Assembly (NCBI GenBank): GCA_023423045.1
Contig: JAFAGA010000083.1
Coordinates: forward strand, 33,051 to 97,050
DNA from: Bacillota bacterium
GTDB lineage: Bacteria; Bacillota; Clostridia; Lachnospirales; Lachnospiraceae
Direction: 5' to 3'
DNA length: 64,000 nt
Shown: in pieces, positions 50,337 to 59,547 of the stretch
Position numbering within the stretch: position 1 is the stretch's first letter
Layout: each line of letters starts with the position of its first letter
Program-made: the position numbers and the translations under genes
Notes under the pieces: generated by a model
The model's database searches: none
The model's input: only the letters and a program-made list of their open reading frames with translations
Told to the model about the DNA's origin: nothing

Positions 50337-51444
50337 ACATGCTTTACTCTCCGCTTCATCAAGCCATAGGTGGCTTCAATGTCCACCATCTGCAAAATTA
50401 TGTGCTGAAGTAGAAAATCAATCTAGTCCTTATGCACAGCAAGGCACTGATGCACATAGTCTTTGCCAGTTCAAATTAGAACAGCTACTTGGTATAGACA
50501 CAAAAGACCCTACAGAAAATTTGGAGTTCTATGATGGGGAAATGGAGAACTGTGCGGAAGAATATGCCTCCTTTGTAATTGAGCAGTTAGAAGAAGCAAA
50601 ACACTATTGTTCCGATCCAGTAATCTTAATCGAGCAACATCTTGACTTCTCTAAATATGTAGAGGGTGGGTTCGGCACTGGTGACTGTGTAATCGTTGCA
50701 GACGATATTCTTCAAGTCATCGATTACAAACACGGACTTGGAATATTAGTGTCAGCAGTAGAAAATCCACAGATGATGTGTTATGCACTTGGGGCTATTG
50801 AACTCTTCGATGGCATCTACGATATTAACACAGTAAAGATGACAATCTTTCAACCACGAAGAGAAAATGTCAGTACCTACACCCTATTTAAAGAAGAACT
50901 CTTGAAATGGGGTACCGAAGTACTCTCTCCTACAGCTAAACTCGCTTATGAAGGCGAGGGTGAACTTAAAGCTGGTGATCACTGCCAGTTCTGTAAGATA
51001 AAAGCTACTTGTCGCAAACGAGCTGAATACAACCTCGAACTAGCAAAGTATGACTTTGAGATGCCCGTAAACCTAGATAACACAGAAATCAGTGTTATTC
51101 TCACAAAAGTAGATAGCCTTGTAACTTGGGTTAATGACGTAAAAGAATATGCATTACAGCAAGCACTTAGTGGCACGAAGTTTCAAGGGTTTAAAGTTGT
51201 TGAAGGTCGTTCCAACAGGAAATACACCGATGAACAGGCGGTAGCAGATGCAGTCACATTGGCAGGATTTAATCCATATGAAAATAAACTCTTAGGAATT
51301 ACAGCCATGACTTCAGCTCTTGGCAAGAAGAAATTTGAAGAAATCTTAGGAGACCTTGTAATCAAGGCTCCAGGTAAACCAACTCTCGTTCCGGAGGATG
51401 ATAAGCGCCCGGAATTTAATACAGCTCAAAATGATTTTAATTAA
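50329..51444 (+). CDS. DUF2800 PD-(D/E)XK nuclease
   Basis: 371 residues from ATG 50329 (GGAGG upstream). SASSSHRWLQCPPSAKLCAE, AQQGTDAHSLCQFKLEQLLG, GTGDCVIVADDILQVIDYKHG (catalytic D and D-Y-K-H) and HCQFCKIKATCRKRAEYN (iron-sulfur-like cysteines with the upstream SHRWLQC) mark an AddB/Cas4-like RecB nuclease. It works with the SSB-like protein and polymerase, probably in replication-linked recombination. Confidence 0.92.
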   Translation: MAKHALLSASSSHRWLQCPPSAKLCAEVENQSSPYAQQGTDAHSLCQFKLEQLLGIDTKDPTENLEFYDGEMENCAEEYASFVIEQLEEAKHYCSDPVILIEQHLDFSKYVEGGFGTGDCVIVADDILQVIDYKHGLGILVSAVENPQMMCYALGAIELFDGIYDINTVKMTIFQPRRENVSTYTLFKEELLKWGTEVLSPTAKLAYEGEGELKAGDHCQFCKIKATCRKRAEYNLELAKYDFEMPVNLDNTEISVILTKVDSLVTWVNDVKEYALQQALSGTKFQGFKVVEGRSNRKYTDEQAVADAVTLAGFNPYENKLLGITAMTSALGKKKFEEILGDLVIKAPGKPTLVPEDDKRPEFNTAQNDFN

Positions 51445-51458
51445 GGAGGACAAATAAT

Positions 51459-52022
51459 ATGTCAATAGTAGCAAATCAAACAAAAGTAATTACAGGTCCA
51501 AAGACAAGATGGTCTTATGCAAATGTATGGGATCCAAAGTCAATCAATGGAGGTACACCAAAGTATAGCGTAAGCCTTATTATTCCAAAATCTGATGCCA
51601 AGACAGTTTCACAGATTAAGGCTGCCATTGAAGCCGCATATAAGGAAGGTGAGTCCAAATTAAAGGGTAATGGTAAAACTGTTCCTGCTCTTTCAACACT
51701 TAAAACTCCTCTTCGTGATGGAGACATAGAAAGACCAGATGACCCTACTTACGCAAATGCTTACTTCATTAATGCCAATAGTGCTACTGCACCGGGTATT
51801 GTTGATGCAAGTTGCAATCCAATCCTTGAGCGTTCTGAGGTTTATTCAGGTGTATATGGCAGAGCATCTATCAATCTGTATGCCTTTAATTCAAACGGAA
51901 ATCGCGGTATAGCATGTGGATTAAATAACCTTCAAAAGATTTCAGACGGAGAACCTTTAGGTGGTAAGTCTAGAGCAGAGGATGATTTCTCAACAGACTC
52001 CGATGATGATTTTCTTTCATAA
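51459..52022 (+). CDS. DUF2815 SSB-like DNA-binding protein
   Basis: 187 residues. VITGPKTRWSYANVWDPKSI, YSVSLIIPKSDAKTVSQIKA and VYSGVYGRASINLYAFNSNG are typical. The OB-fold-like family of phage ssDNA-binding proteins ends in an acidic tail (DDFSTDSDDDFLS), as SSBs do. AAGGAGG lies upstream. Followed by a strong hairpin before the polymerase. Confidence 0.9.
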   Translation: MSIVANQTKVITGPKTRWSYANVWDPKSINGGTPKYSVSLIIPKSDAKTVSQIKAAIEAAYKEGESKLKGNGKTVPALSTLKTPLRDGDIERPDDPTYANAYFINANSATAPGIVDASCNPILERSEVYSGVYGRASINLYAFNSNGNRGIACGLNNLQKISDGEPLGGKSRAEDDFSTDSDDDFLS

Positions 52023-52046
52023 CATGTAACCCATAAACCCCTGACT

Positions 52047-52073
52047 GGGCGGTGGCGATGCTGCCGCCCTTTT
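52047..52073 (+). terminator. Intrinsic terminator between SSB-like and polymerase genes
   Basis: GGGCGGTGGC (52047-52056), loop GAT, GCTGCCGCCC (52060-52069), then TTTTA. A ten-pair GC-rich stem only 10 bases before the polymerase start. Confidence 0.75.
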
Positions 52074-52082
52074 ACTTTAAGG

Positions 52083-54086
52083 ATGGTGAGTATTATAAAT
52101 ACAATCAACTCTTTATCAATTGACATTGAAAGTTTTTCTGATGTTGATTTGAAGAAATGCGGTGTGTACAAATATGCAGAGTCACCCAACTTTGATATTC
52201 TCCTCTTCGCTTACTCTATCAATGGTGGAGAAGTTATCGTCATAGATTTGGCTAATGGTGAAAAAGTTCCAACCGATGTAATTGCTGCTCTTTTTGACAA
52301 AACAGTTACTAAGTGGGCATTTAACGCGGCTTTTGAGCGTATCTGCCTGTCTGAGTGGCTTAGAAGATATTATCCAGAACACTTCAGTAGTTACAGCACA
52401 AAGGACGATACGGTTGGTAACTACCTGGATCCATCCTCATGGAGATGTTCCATGATATGGTCGGCTTATCTTGGACTACCACTATCCCTTGAAGGTGTGG
52501 GTGCAGTGCTTGGATTAGAGGAGCAGAAAATGAAAGAAGGTAAAGACCTCATACGTTACTTTTGTGTTCCATGTAAACCTACTAAATCAAACGGTGGTCG
52601 AACTAGAAATCTTCCTATGCATGACGAAACCAAATGGGATACCTTCATCTCTTATAACCGAAGAGATGTTGAAGTTGAAATGTCCATACAAAAGAAGTTA
52701 GCTAAATTCCCTGTTCCAGAGTTTATTTGGAAGGAATATTACTTAGACCAGATGATCAATGACCGTGGAATTGCTATTGATATGGGCATTGTAGAACAGG
52801 CAATTAGGATGGATGAGCGTTCCAAGGATGAACTCTCGGAAGAAATGAAGAAACTCACAAACTTGGATAACCCAAATTCAGTAGCACAGATGAAACAATG
52901 GCTATCTGATAATGGAATGGAGACCGATACCCTTGGTAAAAAGGCTGTAGCAGAAATGCTAAAGGATGCTCCGGAAGAGCTAGCCGATGTTCTCACTCTT
53001 CGCCAACAGCTTGCAAAATCAAGTATAAAGAAATACCAAGCAATGCAAAATGCCGTATGTGCTGACAGCCGGGCAAGAGGAATGTTTCAGTTCTATGGAG
53101 CAAATCGAAGTGGTAGATGGGCAGGGCGTATTATTCAGCTACAAAATCTTCCTCAGAACCATATACCTGATTTGGAGCAAGCTCGAGATCTTGTAAAGAA
53201 CGGAAACTATGATGCATTAGAAATGCTATATAATTCAGTCCCAGAAGTACTATCAGAACTTATTAGAACAGCTTTCGTTCCAAAGGAAGGATATAAGTTT
53301 GTTGTAGTCGATTTTAGCGCAATCGAAGCAAGGGTGCTTTCACATCTGGCAAAAGAGTCATGGAGAAATAAAGTCTTCGCAAATAACGAAGATATTTATT
53401 GTGCTAGCGCCTCTGAAATGTTTGGCGTACCTGTCGAAAAGCCTGGTAAAAACAGTCACCTTCGACAGCGAGGCAAAGTGGCAGAATTAGCCCTTGGATA
53501 CGGTGGTTCAGTCGGTGCTTTAAAGGCCATGGGAGCTTTAGAAATGGATCTTACTGAAGAAGAACTACAACCACTCGTTGATGCATGGAGAACCTCCAAC
53601 CCCAACATTGTACAGCTTTGGTGGGATGTTGATACAGCAGTCAAAAATGCCATTATGCAGAAAACCACAACTGAAACCCATGGTATCAATTTTATATATC
53701 AAAGTGGTATGCTCTTCATCAAACTTCTATCTGGAAGAAAACTGACCTATGTAAAGCCTAAGATTGGAATAAACAGGTTTGGTGGAGAAGCCGTAACCTA
53801 CGAAGGTATCGGAGCAACAAAGAAATGGGAGCGGATAGAATCATATGGTGCAAAATTTGTCGAAAATATTGTTCAAGCAATCTCAAGAGATATTCTAAGC
53901 TATGCAATGCAAAAGCTTTCTCAATATTTCATCTGTGGTCATGTCCATGACGAATTAATCGTTGAATGCCCTATGCACGAATCCCTAGATAACATCTGTA
54001 AACAGATGGGAATAACACCTCCCTGGATAAAAGGGCTATTACTAAGAGCTGATGGCTTTGAGACAATGTTTTATAGAAAAGATTAA
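52083..54086 (+). CDS. Phage DNA polymerase I-family (family A) polymerase
   Basis: 667 residues. N-terminal 3'-5' exonuclease (SLSIDIESFSDVDLKKCGVY, AFNAAFERICLSEWL, FISYNRRDVEVE). Polymerase motif A VVVDFSAIEARVLSHL, motif B region RQRGKVAELALGYGGS and motif C CGHVHDELIVE. Replicates phage DNA. The start is not certain: ATG 52083 lies immediately after AAGG, with GTG next; the terminator and weak ribosome site suggest low expression. Confidence 0.95.
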   Translation: MVSIINTINSLSIDIESFSDVDLKKCGVYKYAESPNFDILLFAYSINGGEVIVIDLANGEKVPTDVIAALFDKTVTKWAFNAAFERICLSEWLRRYYPEHFSSYSTKDDTVGNYLDPSSWRCSMIWSAYLGLPLSLEGVGAVLGLEEQKMKEGKDLIRYFCVPCKPTKSNGGRTRNLPMHDETKWDTFISYNRRDVEVEMSIQKKLAKFPVPEFIWKEYYLDQMINDRGIAIDMGIVEQAIRMDERSKDELSEEMKKLTNLDNPNSVAQMKQWLSDNGMETDTLGKKAVAEMLKDAPEELADVLTLRQQLAKSSIKKYQAMQNAVCADSRARGMFQFYGANRSGRWAGRIIQLQNLPQNHIPDLEQARDLVKNGNYDALEMLYNSVPEVLSELIRTAFVPKEGYKFVVVDFSAIEARVLSHLAKESWRNKVFANNEDIYCASASEMFGVPVEKPGKNSHLRQRGKVAELALGYGGSVGALKAMGALEMDLTEEELQPLVDAWRTSNPNIVQLWWDVDTAVKNAIMQKTTTETHGINFIYQSGMLFIKLLSGRKLTYVKPKIGINRFGGEAVTYEGIGATKKWERIESYGAKFVENIVQAISRDILSYAMQKLSQYFICGHVHDELIVECPMHESLDNICKQMGITPPWIKGLLLRADGFETMFYRKD

Positions 54087-54090
54087 TCTA

Positions 54091-54132
54091 AAATGGTAGC
54101 AACACTTATTCTATATAGTGCTGCTACCATTT
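54091..54132. terminator. Bidirectional terminator between convergent genes
   Basis: AAATGGTAGCA (54091-54101) pairs with TGCTACCATTT (54122-54132, G inserted at the loop side). It separates the rightward polymerase from the leftward sigma-like gene. Confidence 0.7.
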
Positions 54133-54137
54133 ATCTA

Positions 54138-54782
54138 TTAAATCATATCATCCAATAAATCCATTACTATTGCTTTAATCTTTACGACTTTATCTGAGAC
54201 TGTAGTCTTCCCTATTCCGATTACATCTCCGATTTCCTTATGACTTAAACCATCTGATAATAACTGAAGTATCTTACCATAGCTAGGGTCAATTTCCTGT
54301 ACACGAGTAATTAATTCTTTCAGCATTCCCAAATAGATATCTGCTGCGCCATATGCGTTTTGTGCAACTGCTTCAAAATCTGTCTCCTCATTCTCTTCAT
54401 TTTCTGCTGACAGGCAGCTAAAGGTTAGTGTTCCAAAGTTTCTCTTATCCAATGAAGTATAATATGGACACTGACTACATTTGTTGCTTTCTGGACAACG
54501 AATTAGTTTTCCTTTGCCGTTGCTAATCTCACAACGTTTGTCACGGTCTTCGGCTTTAAACTCCGCTGAATAGGAACTCATTACTGCATCATACTGTTCC
54601 TTCGTGCCTGGTACCAGAACTACATCAACTAATCTGTTCCCTACTCTCCATTTTCTAATCTGTGATTTCTTCACACCTGCTATCATCCCGTGTTCTTCGA
54701 TCGAATCCTTGTCGATAATCATTGGGATTAGTACCTGTTCTTCTACCTCATTTACTCTGATTTCCTGTGTTTCTTTTTTCAT
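54138..54782 (-). CDS. Sigma-like HTH regulator with cysteine cluster
   Basis: 214 residues from ATG 54782 (AAAGGA upstream; the longer frame from 54848 has no ribosome site). Cysteines C-x(12)-C-x(5)-C-x(2)-C at about 95-117 (CEISNGKGKLIRCPESNKCS) suggest a metal or iron-sulfur site. The C-terminal HTH is sigma-region-4-like (LQLLSDGLSHKEIGDVIGIG then KTTVSDKVVKI). Likely a phage transcription factor. Convergent with the polymerase gene. It is one candidate reader of the 40 bp control motif, by inference only. Confidence 0.75.
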   Translation of the reverse strand: MKKETQEIRVNEVEEQVLIPMIIDKDSIEEHGMIAGVKKSQIRKWRVGNRLVDVVLVPGTKEQYDAVMSSYSAEFKAEDRDKRCEISNGKGKLIRCPESNKCSQCPYYTSLDKRNFGTLTFSCLSAENEENEETDFEAVAQNAYGAADIYLGMLKELITRVQEIDPSYGKILQLLSDGLSHKEIGDVIGIGKTTVSDKVVKIKAIVMDLLDDMI

Positions 54783-55085
54783 AGATTGTCCTTTCCGTCC
54801 TTGGCTTGACGGTGGGACACAAAAAGAGCCTATGGTGAAGATGACCACAGACTCCGGTTGTCCTTAAAATGGGCGCACGAAATCACGGTGGGTGCATCTT
54901 CATTCCAAACACAGTCTTTATCACTGTGTTCTGAACTCTTATGCATCCCGCCGTCCTGATGCGCATCTCGGACTTTGAGATTTAATATATTTGCAAGGCC
55001 ATAAATACCTTACTATCAATAATCTACCACGGAATTTTCATTGAAAATGGACATGTAGTGTCCGCTCTAAATCCATGAAAATAAA
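54783..55085. other. Gap with paired segments, possible structured RNA
   Basis: No gene of convincing length. Notable pairings: AACACAGT (54908-54915) with ACTGTGTT (54923-54930); GATGCGCATC in 54958-54967; a TGGACATGTAGTGTCC stretch near 55047. The region is GC-richer than average. It could be a leader or small RNA; no known family was recognised. Confidence 0.3.
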
Positions 55086-55138
55086 AAAGCCGGAGTTACC
55101 TATTTAGCCTTTTTACGGCTTTCATAGATAACTCCGGC
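55085..55138 (-). terminator. Strong terminator after the 68-residue gene
   Basis: Minus strand GCCGGAGTTATCTAT pairs with ATAGGTAACTCCGGC (one mismatch), with an inner AGCCGT/ACGGCT-like hairpin, followed by TTTTTTA. Confidence 0.85.
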
Positions 55139-55156
55139 GGTTTGCTCCTCGATTGG

Positions 55157-55363
55157 TTACGGGGTCGATTGCGGTAGTTTCTCTCTATCAACTGCTATAG
55201 CAGCTTTTACTTGATGTACAACATCCTCCCAGGGAATTGTAACAAATTTATCTTTGCTAATTTTTTGTTCTAGATATACCTTCTCTCCATCAACAATAAC
55301 ATCACAGAATCTTGGGGGTATATTTCTAGAGGTGTGAAAATTCCTTATAGGTTGTCTTATCAT
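55157..55363 (-). CDS. Small hypothetical protein in the repressor operon
   Basis: 68 residues: PRFCDVIVDGEKVYLEQKIS and KDKFVTIPWEDVVHQVKAAI. Unrecognised; a compact beta-alpha protein. GGAAGGTAA lies upstream. It follows the XRE repressor by 23 bases and is ended by a strong terminator, so it belongs to the same operon. Confidence 0.65.
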   Translation of the reverse strand: MIRQPIRNFHTSRNIPPRFCDVIVDGEKVYLEQKISKDKFVTIPWEDVVHQVKAAIAVDREKLPQSTP

Positions 55364-55386
55364 TTACCTTCCTCCAAAAGATCTGA

Positions 55387-56175
55387 TTAAAATGGTATAA
55401 AATCATCGTCATCACTCACATCATCCTTCATAAAGGAATCAATGACATATTGAAGTTTTGGCTTTATTCTCGGGTGCTTCATTCGCTCACTAACGGTTGT
55501 GTACAGATTGTCTACTAAGGATACCAATGGTGATGCGTCTCTATTACTGCATAGAAATGATGGTCCTGTGTCTGGTGTATACATCCAAATTTCTTTAGCA
55601 AAAGCATCTGGATCATTGACTCTATGAACGCTCTTACTGATATCCATAAGATAAAGGATTGAGCCATTTTTTAAATTTATATTATAACAATCACCATTAA
55701 TATATGTTCCGCAATCAAAGGAATTGGAAACAAAAACGACTCTGGAAACCTGGTTTGGATACTCACATTCACTTTCTTCATAAAAGGTTTCATAGCTTAG
55801 AAGCGGATGATCCGAATTGCCATTTATATCTGCTTCAGCCCGATTTAGACGGTCTGCAGATTCTCTATTCCAATCCAATTTATCGTCCAAAGTATCTTTG
55901 ATTAATTTCTCCAGAAAAGATACAAGGTACCGCTCAGTAGGTGTCATTTCTGTAAGGTCTATGTTTAGCAATGTATCTATGCTGGTGTTAAAAGCATCTG
56001 CGACTTTTATAATAAAATCTATTCCTGGCTTTGTATTCCCTTCCTTGCTAATTCTGGAAATATACCCAGAGCTAACGCCTGCCTCTGTCTCCAGTTCACC
56101 TATTTTCTTCCCGAATTCTTTCAAAAGGAAAGATATGTTGTCAAGCATTAATTGTTTATTGAATTCATTGGTCAT
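55387..56175 (-). CDS. XRE-family repressor, putative lysogeny regulator
   Basis: 262 residues from ATG 56175 (AAAGGAGTG upstream). HTH at about 8-65: FLLKEFGKKIGELETEAGVS, GYISRISKEGNT and IIKVADAFNTSIDTLL. The rest is a beta-rich sensing domain (RVVFVSNSFDCGTYINGDCY). A palindromic operator overlaps its promoter, showing autoregulation. With the adjacent ImmA/IrrE protease it forms a plausible damage-responsive lysogeny switch. Confidence 0.83.
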   Translation of the reverse strand: MTNEFNKQLMLDNISFLLKEFGKKIGELETEAGVSSGYISRISKEGNTKPGIDFIIKVADAFNTSIDTLLNIDLTEMTPTERYLVSFLEKLIKDTLDDKLDWNRESADRLNRAEADINGNSDHPLLSYETFYEESECEYPNQVSRVVFVSNSFDCGTYINGDCYNINLKNGSILYLMDISKSVHRVNDPDAFAKEIWMYTPDTGPSFLCSNRDASPLVSLVDNLYTTVSERMKHPRIKPKLQYVIDSFMKDDVSDDDDFIPF

Positions 56176-56207
56176 ATTAATACACTCCTTTCTACCTCTT
56201 TGCCAAT

Positions 56208-56239
56208 ATAATATCATCTATTTACCATATTGTCAATAT
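56208..56239 (-). promoter_or_regulatory. Promoter and palindromic operator of the XRE repressor
   Basis: Minus strand TTGACA (56231-56236), 17 bases, TATTAT (56208-56213). The -35 box lies inside the perfect palindrome ATATTGACAATAT (56227-56239), and TATATTGGCAAA just downstream may be a second site. Confidence 0.75.
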
Positions 56240-56374
56240 AGTTTTGCTTTATTTACCTATGCTTCAAATTTCAATTTAAACTTGAATGCAGTAACAAAAA
56301 ACAGAGTCTTAATATAAGACTCTGCTCTCGTATTATATTACCGGACATGACATGTCCTTTTATTCTTAAAATTA

Positions 56375-58237
56375 TTAAATGTCCACTCCATATTGTGCAA
56401 GATACTCCTTAACAGCCCACAATGGCTCCGGATACTTAATGTGAAGAGCCTCGTTTATCCATTGATGATTCGGATTCATCGGTTTCAGTGGACACTGCAA
56501 GACAGCCATTAGTTTTTCGCTAATCACAGGAGGAAGGTGGAGTCCAAAGCAGATAAGAGCTGCCGTTTCCACTTTCGGGGTCGTATCTCCCCTTACAGTT
56601 CGGCTGATGGTTTTCGGATCACGGTCGATTTCTAAACCGAGATCAGTATAATTCATATTCCTCCACTTCAAAAGAAGCTCCATACATTGTTCTGGATCAT
56701 CTGTCATCTGTCTACGAATTTCCAAAGCCTCTTCCTGTTGCTTCTTCCTCATTGCTACCTGACGCTCCTGTGGAGCGTTTTGATAACCGTTATGAAATTT
56801 GATTTCAAAGGTGATATCACTCGGCTCACGGTTCAAAAAACACTCCGTATGGTATTGATATGAAACCTTGCTCGTAACGGTCATATCAAAGACAAGGCAA
56901 CATTCGTCCATATGGGAGCGAGCATAATCTGTCAGGTCAAGTTTCCCGTTTTCGCCTGGCTGAACATAAAGTGGAGCATTATAAACATAGTGATTATCAA
57001 TAAACAAATAATCTCCGCTGTCAGTTAAAGCACGAAGTTCCAAATTAATGAAACGTTCGATAGCTGCATCTTGGGCAGATAAGGAGAATGTCTGATTTAG
57101 CTTTATAGACCCCTTACGGAATCCATGCGGTTTTAAATAGTGTCCATCTAGGTATGTATATGTTCCGATTGCCTCATCAAAGCCTAGTTCAACTAATCTA
57201 ATCTTCGTGGCTTGCCTAGATACTCCAAAATCAATTTCCAATGCTGTGATGACCTTTTCCATAACCTCAACAGTATGGCTGGCATTGGTTTCACGCATAA
57301 ATCTTGCTATGTATTGCTTCGCCTTTACCTTGAACGGTTCTGCAGGCATTTGAATCTTCGGAGTAAGAGCATTTGCCTGCCATTCCATCCAACCGGTTGC
57401 ATCTCTTTCGTTGTCTTTAATACCACCGACAACTTGGCATTTTATTTGTGTGGCATTACTATTATATAACCGTTCTAGTTCAAATGCTTTTCTATGTAAA
57501 TCCCAATGTACGCACTCATGAATTATTGTATTATTAATTGATCCAAGATTGCGAAGAAAGTATGCTTTAGGATCTACTATGATAGTATGTGCATCCACTT
57601 GAGTCTTTACCATTTCATCATTACTTTTATCATAAAACTCTGCATCGCAATCGTGAAAGTATAGTTGTCCAAATACTGATAAATCTTTAGTAATCTCTCT
57701 AACTTTAATTGTAAGACCCATTTTTTTAGCCAACACTTGTGGCTCAACTGCCATTGGGGTTTTTAATACTTCTGGGTAATGTCTGCGTAGGAACTCTGTA
57801 GCAACAGTTTCTAGTTGTTCCTTATAAATGATAGGAACAAGTGAGTCCGACATAGGTTTTGGCTGTTTATTTTTGTTGGAATACTCAGTAACACTTAAGA
57901 TTGTAAAGTCATCCAAATTGTAATCTAAATCTCCAGAGCATTTTAGCATAAACCACTGAGGACAATTTTCCGTCTCATCATAATGATAATCTGACTCTCG
58001 GATTTCTAATTCAGCTTCAACCGCAACATCAAATTCTATTTTCATATCTGGCAAATCATTAATAGATACAGATTTAACTTCTACATCTGACAATTCTATG
58101 CCGCCAATGTTTCGAACTTTGTTTAACCGTAAGTCTAAGTTGTCGTACTTATCTGAGATGTAACTTTGTATAGTAGCAAACATCTCATTATAGAATCTAT
58201 CTGCCACATAATCTTTAAATGAACGATTACCCGCCAA
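56375..58237 (-). CDS. ImmA/IrrE-family metallopeptidase with C-terminal HTH
   Basis: 620 residues. Zinc protease motif IIHECVHWDLH (HECVH at 240-244) with a downstream EWQANALTPKI glutamate, the ImmA/IrrE pattern. The first 140 residues form a separate beta domain. Near the C-terminus (about 525-580) MNYTDLGLEIDRDPKTISRT is an XRE-like HTH. ImmA proteases cleave repressors and so trigger prophage excision. It has its own position beside the XRE repressor and probably targets it. The large size and built-in HTH are notable. Confidence 0.85.
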   Translation of the reverse strand: MAGNRSFKDYVADRFYNEMFATIQSYISDKYDNLDLRLNKVRNIGGIELSDVEVKSVSINDLPDMKIEFDVAVEAELEIRESDYHYDETENCPQWFMLKCSGDLDYNLDDFTILSVTEYSNKNKQPKPMSDSLVPIIYKEQLETVATEFLRRHYPEVLKTPMAVEPQVLAKKMGLTIKVREITKDLSVFGQLYFHDCDAEFYDKSNDEMVKTQVDAHTIIVDPKAYFLRNLGSINNTIIHECVHWDLHRKAFELERLYNSNATQIKCQVVGGIKDNERDATGWMEWQANALTPKIQMPAEPFKVKAKQYIARFMRETNASHTVEVMEKVITALEIDFGVSRQATKIRLVELGFDEAIGTYTYLDGHYLKPHGFRKGSIKLNQTFSLSAQDAAIERFINLELRALTDSGDYLFIDNHYVYNAPLYVQPGENGKLDLTDYARSHMDECCLVFDMTVTSKVSYQYHTECFLNREPSDITFEIKFHNGYQNAPQERQVAMRKKQQEEALEIRRQMTDDPEQCMELLLKWRNMNYTDLGLEIDRDPKTISRTVRGDTTPKVETAALICFGLHLPPVISEKLMAVLQCPLKPMNPNHQWINEALHIKYPEPLWAVKEYLAQYGVDI

Positions 58238-58259
58238 AGCACTACCCCCTCATCAACAA

Positions 58260-59516
58260 TTAATTTGATATATAGGTTTGCATTACTTCCTTTATATTAA
58301 GATACTGTTCAATAATTTTTGTTCCTGTTTTTCGGTCACCTAAATAAGCAGGAGATAATGATAAGTGCAGATTTGAACAGGTAGAATTATTTGGTAGTAT
58401 TAAGGCACTATATATTTTAGTGCTCTTCGAAATCCCACCTCTAAGTATCTCATTATATGAAAATTGCTTATAATTTAAATCCGAGACGTTGTAAAAATAT
58501 TTCGAATCAAAAATATAAATAGAATCATCTTGTTTTGCATGATGATCTAACCGTATTTTAAACAGGTGTGGAGAATCATCGATAGTAAATTCTTTAGCTG
58601 CAAATCTCAAGGGCGATGCTACTAAACTTTTATCAAATATGATAGAATCGGAAACTTCATCAACACATTTAAAATATTTATTCAGGTACTTTGAAACCAT
58701 CTGCTCCCATATTTTATCAAAATAGTTGATTTTGATATGGATATCACCGCCTTTTGGCGATTTTTTATATTGTTCAAAAAAATTAATTAGGTGTGCTATC
58801 AAATTTTTTTGGGTATCTTTAAAGGTTTTACTATTAATTTGTCGCAATAGTTGCAATGTATATTCTCTATGTTTGATAAAGTCAAAAGAACTTATTTTGT
58901 AACCCGTTTTTGGTAAACGAATAAAATATGGAAAACTATTAATCGTATGATCGATAACAAATACCATGCATTCACTAAGGAAAACATTCTGTTGCCTTTT
59001 TTTCTTTCTATAAAGGGGAGAGAAAACCAAGTTGCCATTGCTAACTATCACCTGTGCCTTTTGAATAGTTTTTTTCCATGCAACTGATCCATTTGCATTG
59101 GGTTTAACTTCAATATTACTTTCACGATAAATACCATACTGACGAAAATATTTATAAACTTCGAAAAAAGAAGCAAAAGGGTAATCAGATACAAACTCAG
59201 GTTTTGCCCCGATGTACTTAGTCGCTTTGGCAGTAGTAGATACTTCCTTTGTATATTTTACAAACACATCAAATAACAATTTAATATCTTCTAAATTCGC
59301 CTTTTTGTCACGATTCAAATCTTTCAACTCTAAATCACTGTAAAAATGTTTCGGAAAAACAGATAATACATTACCTTCATCTAAAACAAACCCAACAAAA
59401 TCAAACACTTCTTTATTATCAGATTTTAAATATTTTGTATCACCTTTTTCAAGACCAAAAGGTGATAAATCTATACCATCAACGTTATAATAATCTTGTC
59501 CATAATGAAATTTCAT
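58260..59516 (-). CDS. LlaJI/McrC-like restriction nuclease subunit
   Basis: 418 residues from ATG 59516 (GGGGTGG upstream). DFVGFVLDEGNVLSVFPKHF and the N-terminal region match the LlaJI restriction family. A nuclease core is visible as IRLDHHAKQDDSIYIFDSKY (D...D-S-K, PD-(D/E)XK-like, about 330-350). It is expected to be the cutting subunit working with the McrB-like AAA+ protein just upstream, whose stop is 31 bases away. Confidence 0.8.
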   Translation of the reverse strand: MKFHYGQDYYNVDGIDLSPFGLEKGDTKYLKSDNKEVFDFVGFVLDEGNVLSVFPKHFYSDLELKDLNRDKKANLEDIKLLFDVFVKYTKEVSTTAKATKYIGAKPEFVSDYPFASFFEVYKYFRQYGIYRESNIEVKPNANGSVAWKKTIQKAQVIVSNGNLVFSPLYRKKKRQQNVFLSECMVFVIDHTINSFPYFIRLPKTGYKISSFDFIKHREYTLQLLRQINSKTFKDTQKNLIAHLINFFEQYKKSPKGGDIHIKINYFDKIWEQMVSKYLNKYFKCVDEVSDSIIFDKSLVASPLRFAAKEFTIDDSPHLFKIRLDHHAKQDDSIYIFDSKYFYNVSDLNYKQFSYNEILRGGISKSTKIYSALILPNNSTCSNLHLSLSPAYLGDRKTGTKIIEQYLNIKEVMQTYISN

Positions 59517-59547
59517 TAGATTAGCACCACCCCTATTCACCAAAAAA

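Noticed and set aside
54783..54848. Longer start for the sigma-like regulator (22 extra codons)
   Set aside because: There is no ribosome site before 54848, while AAAGGA precedes ATG 54782.
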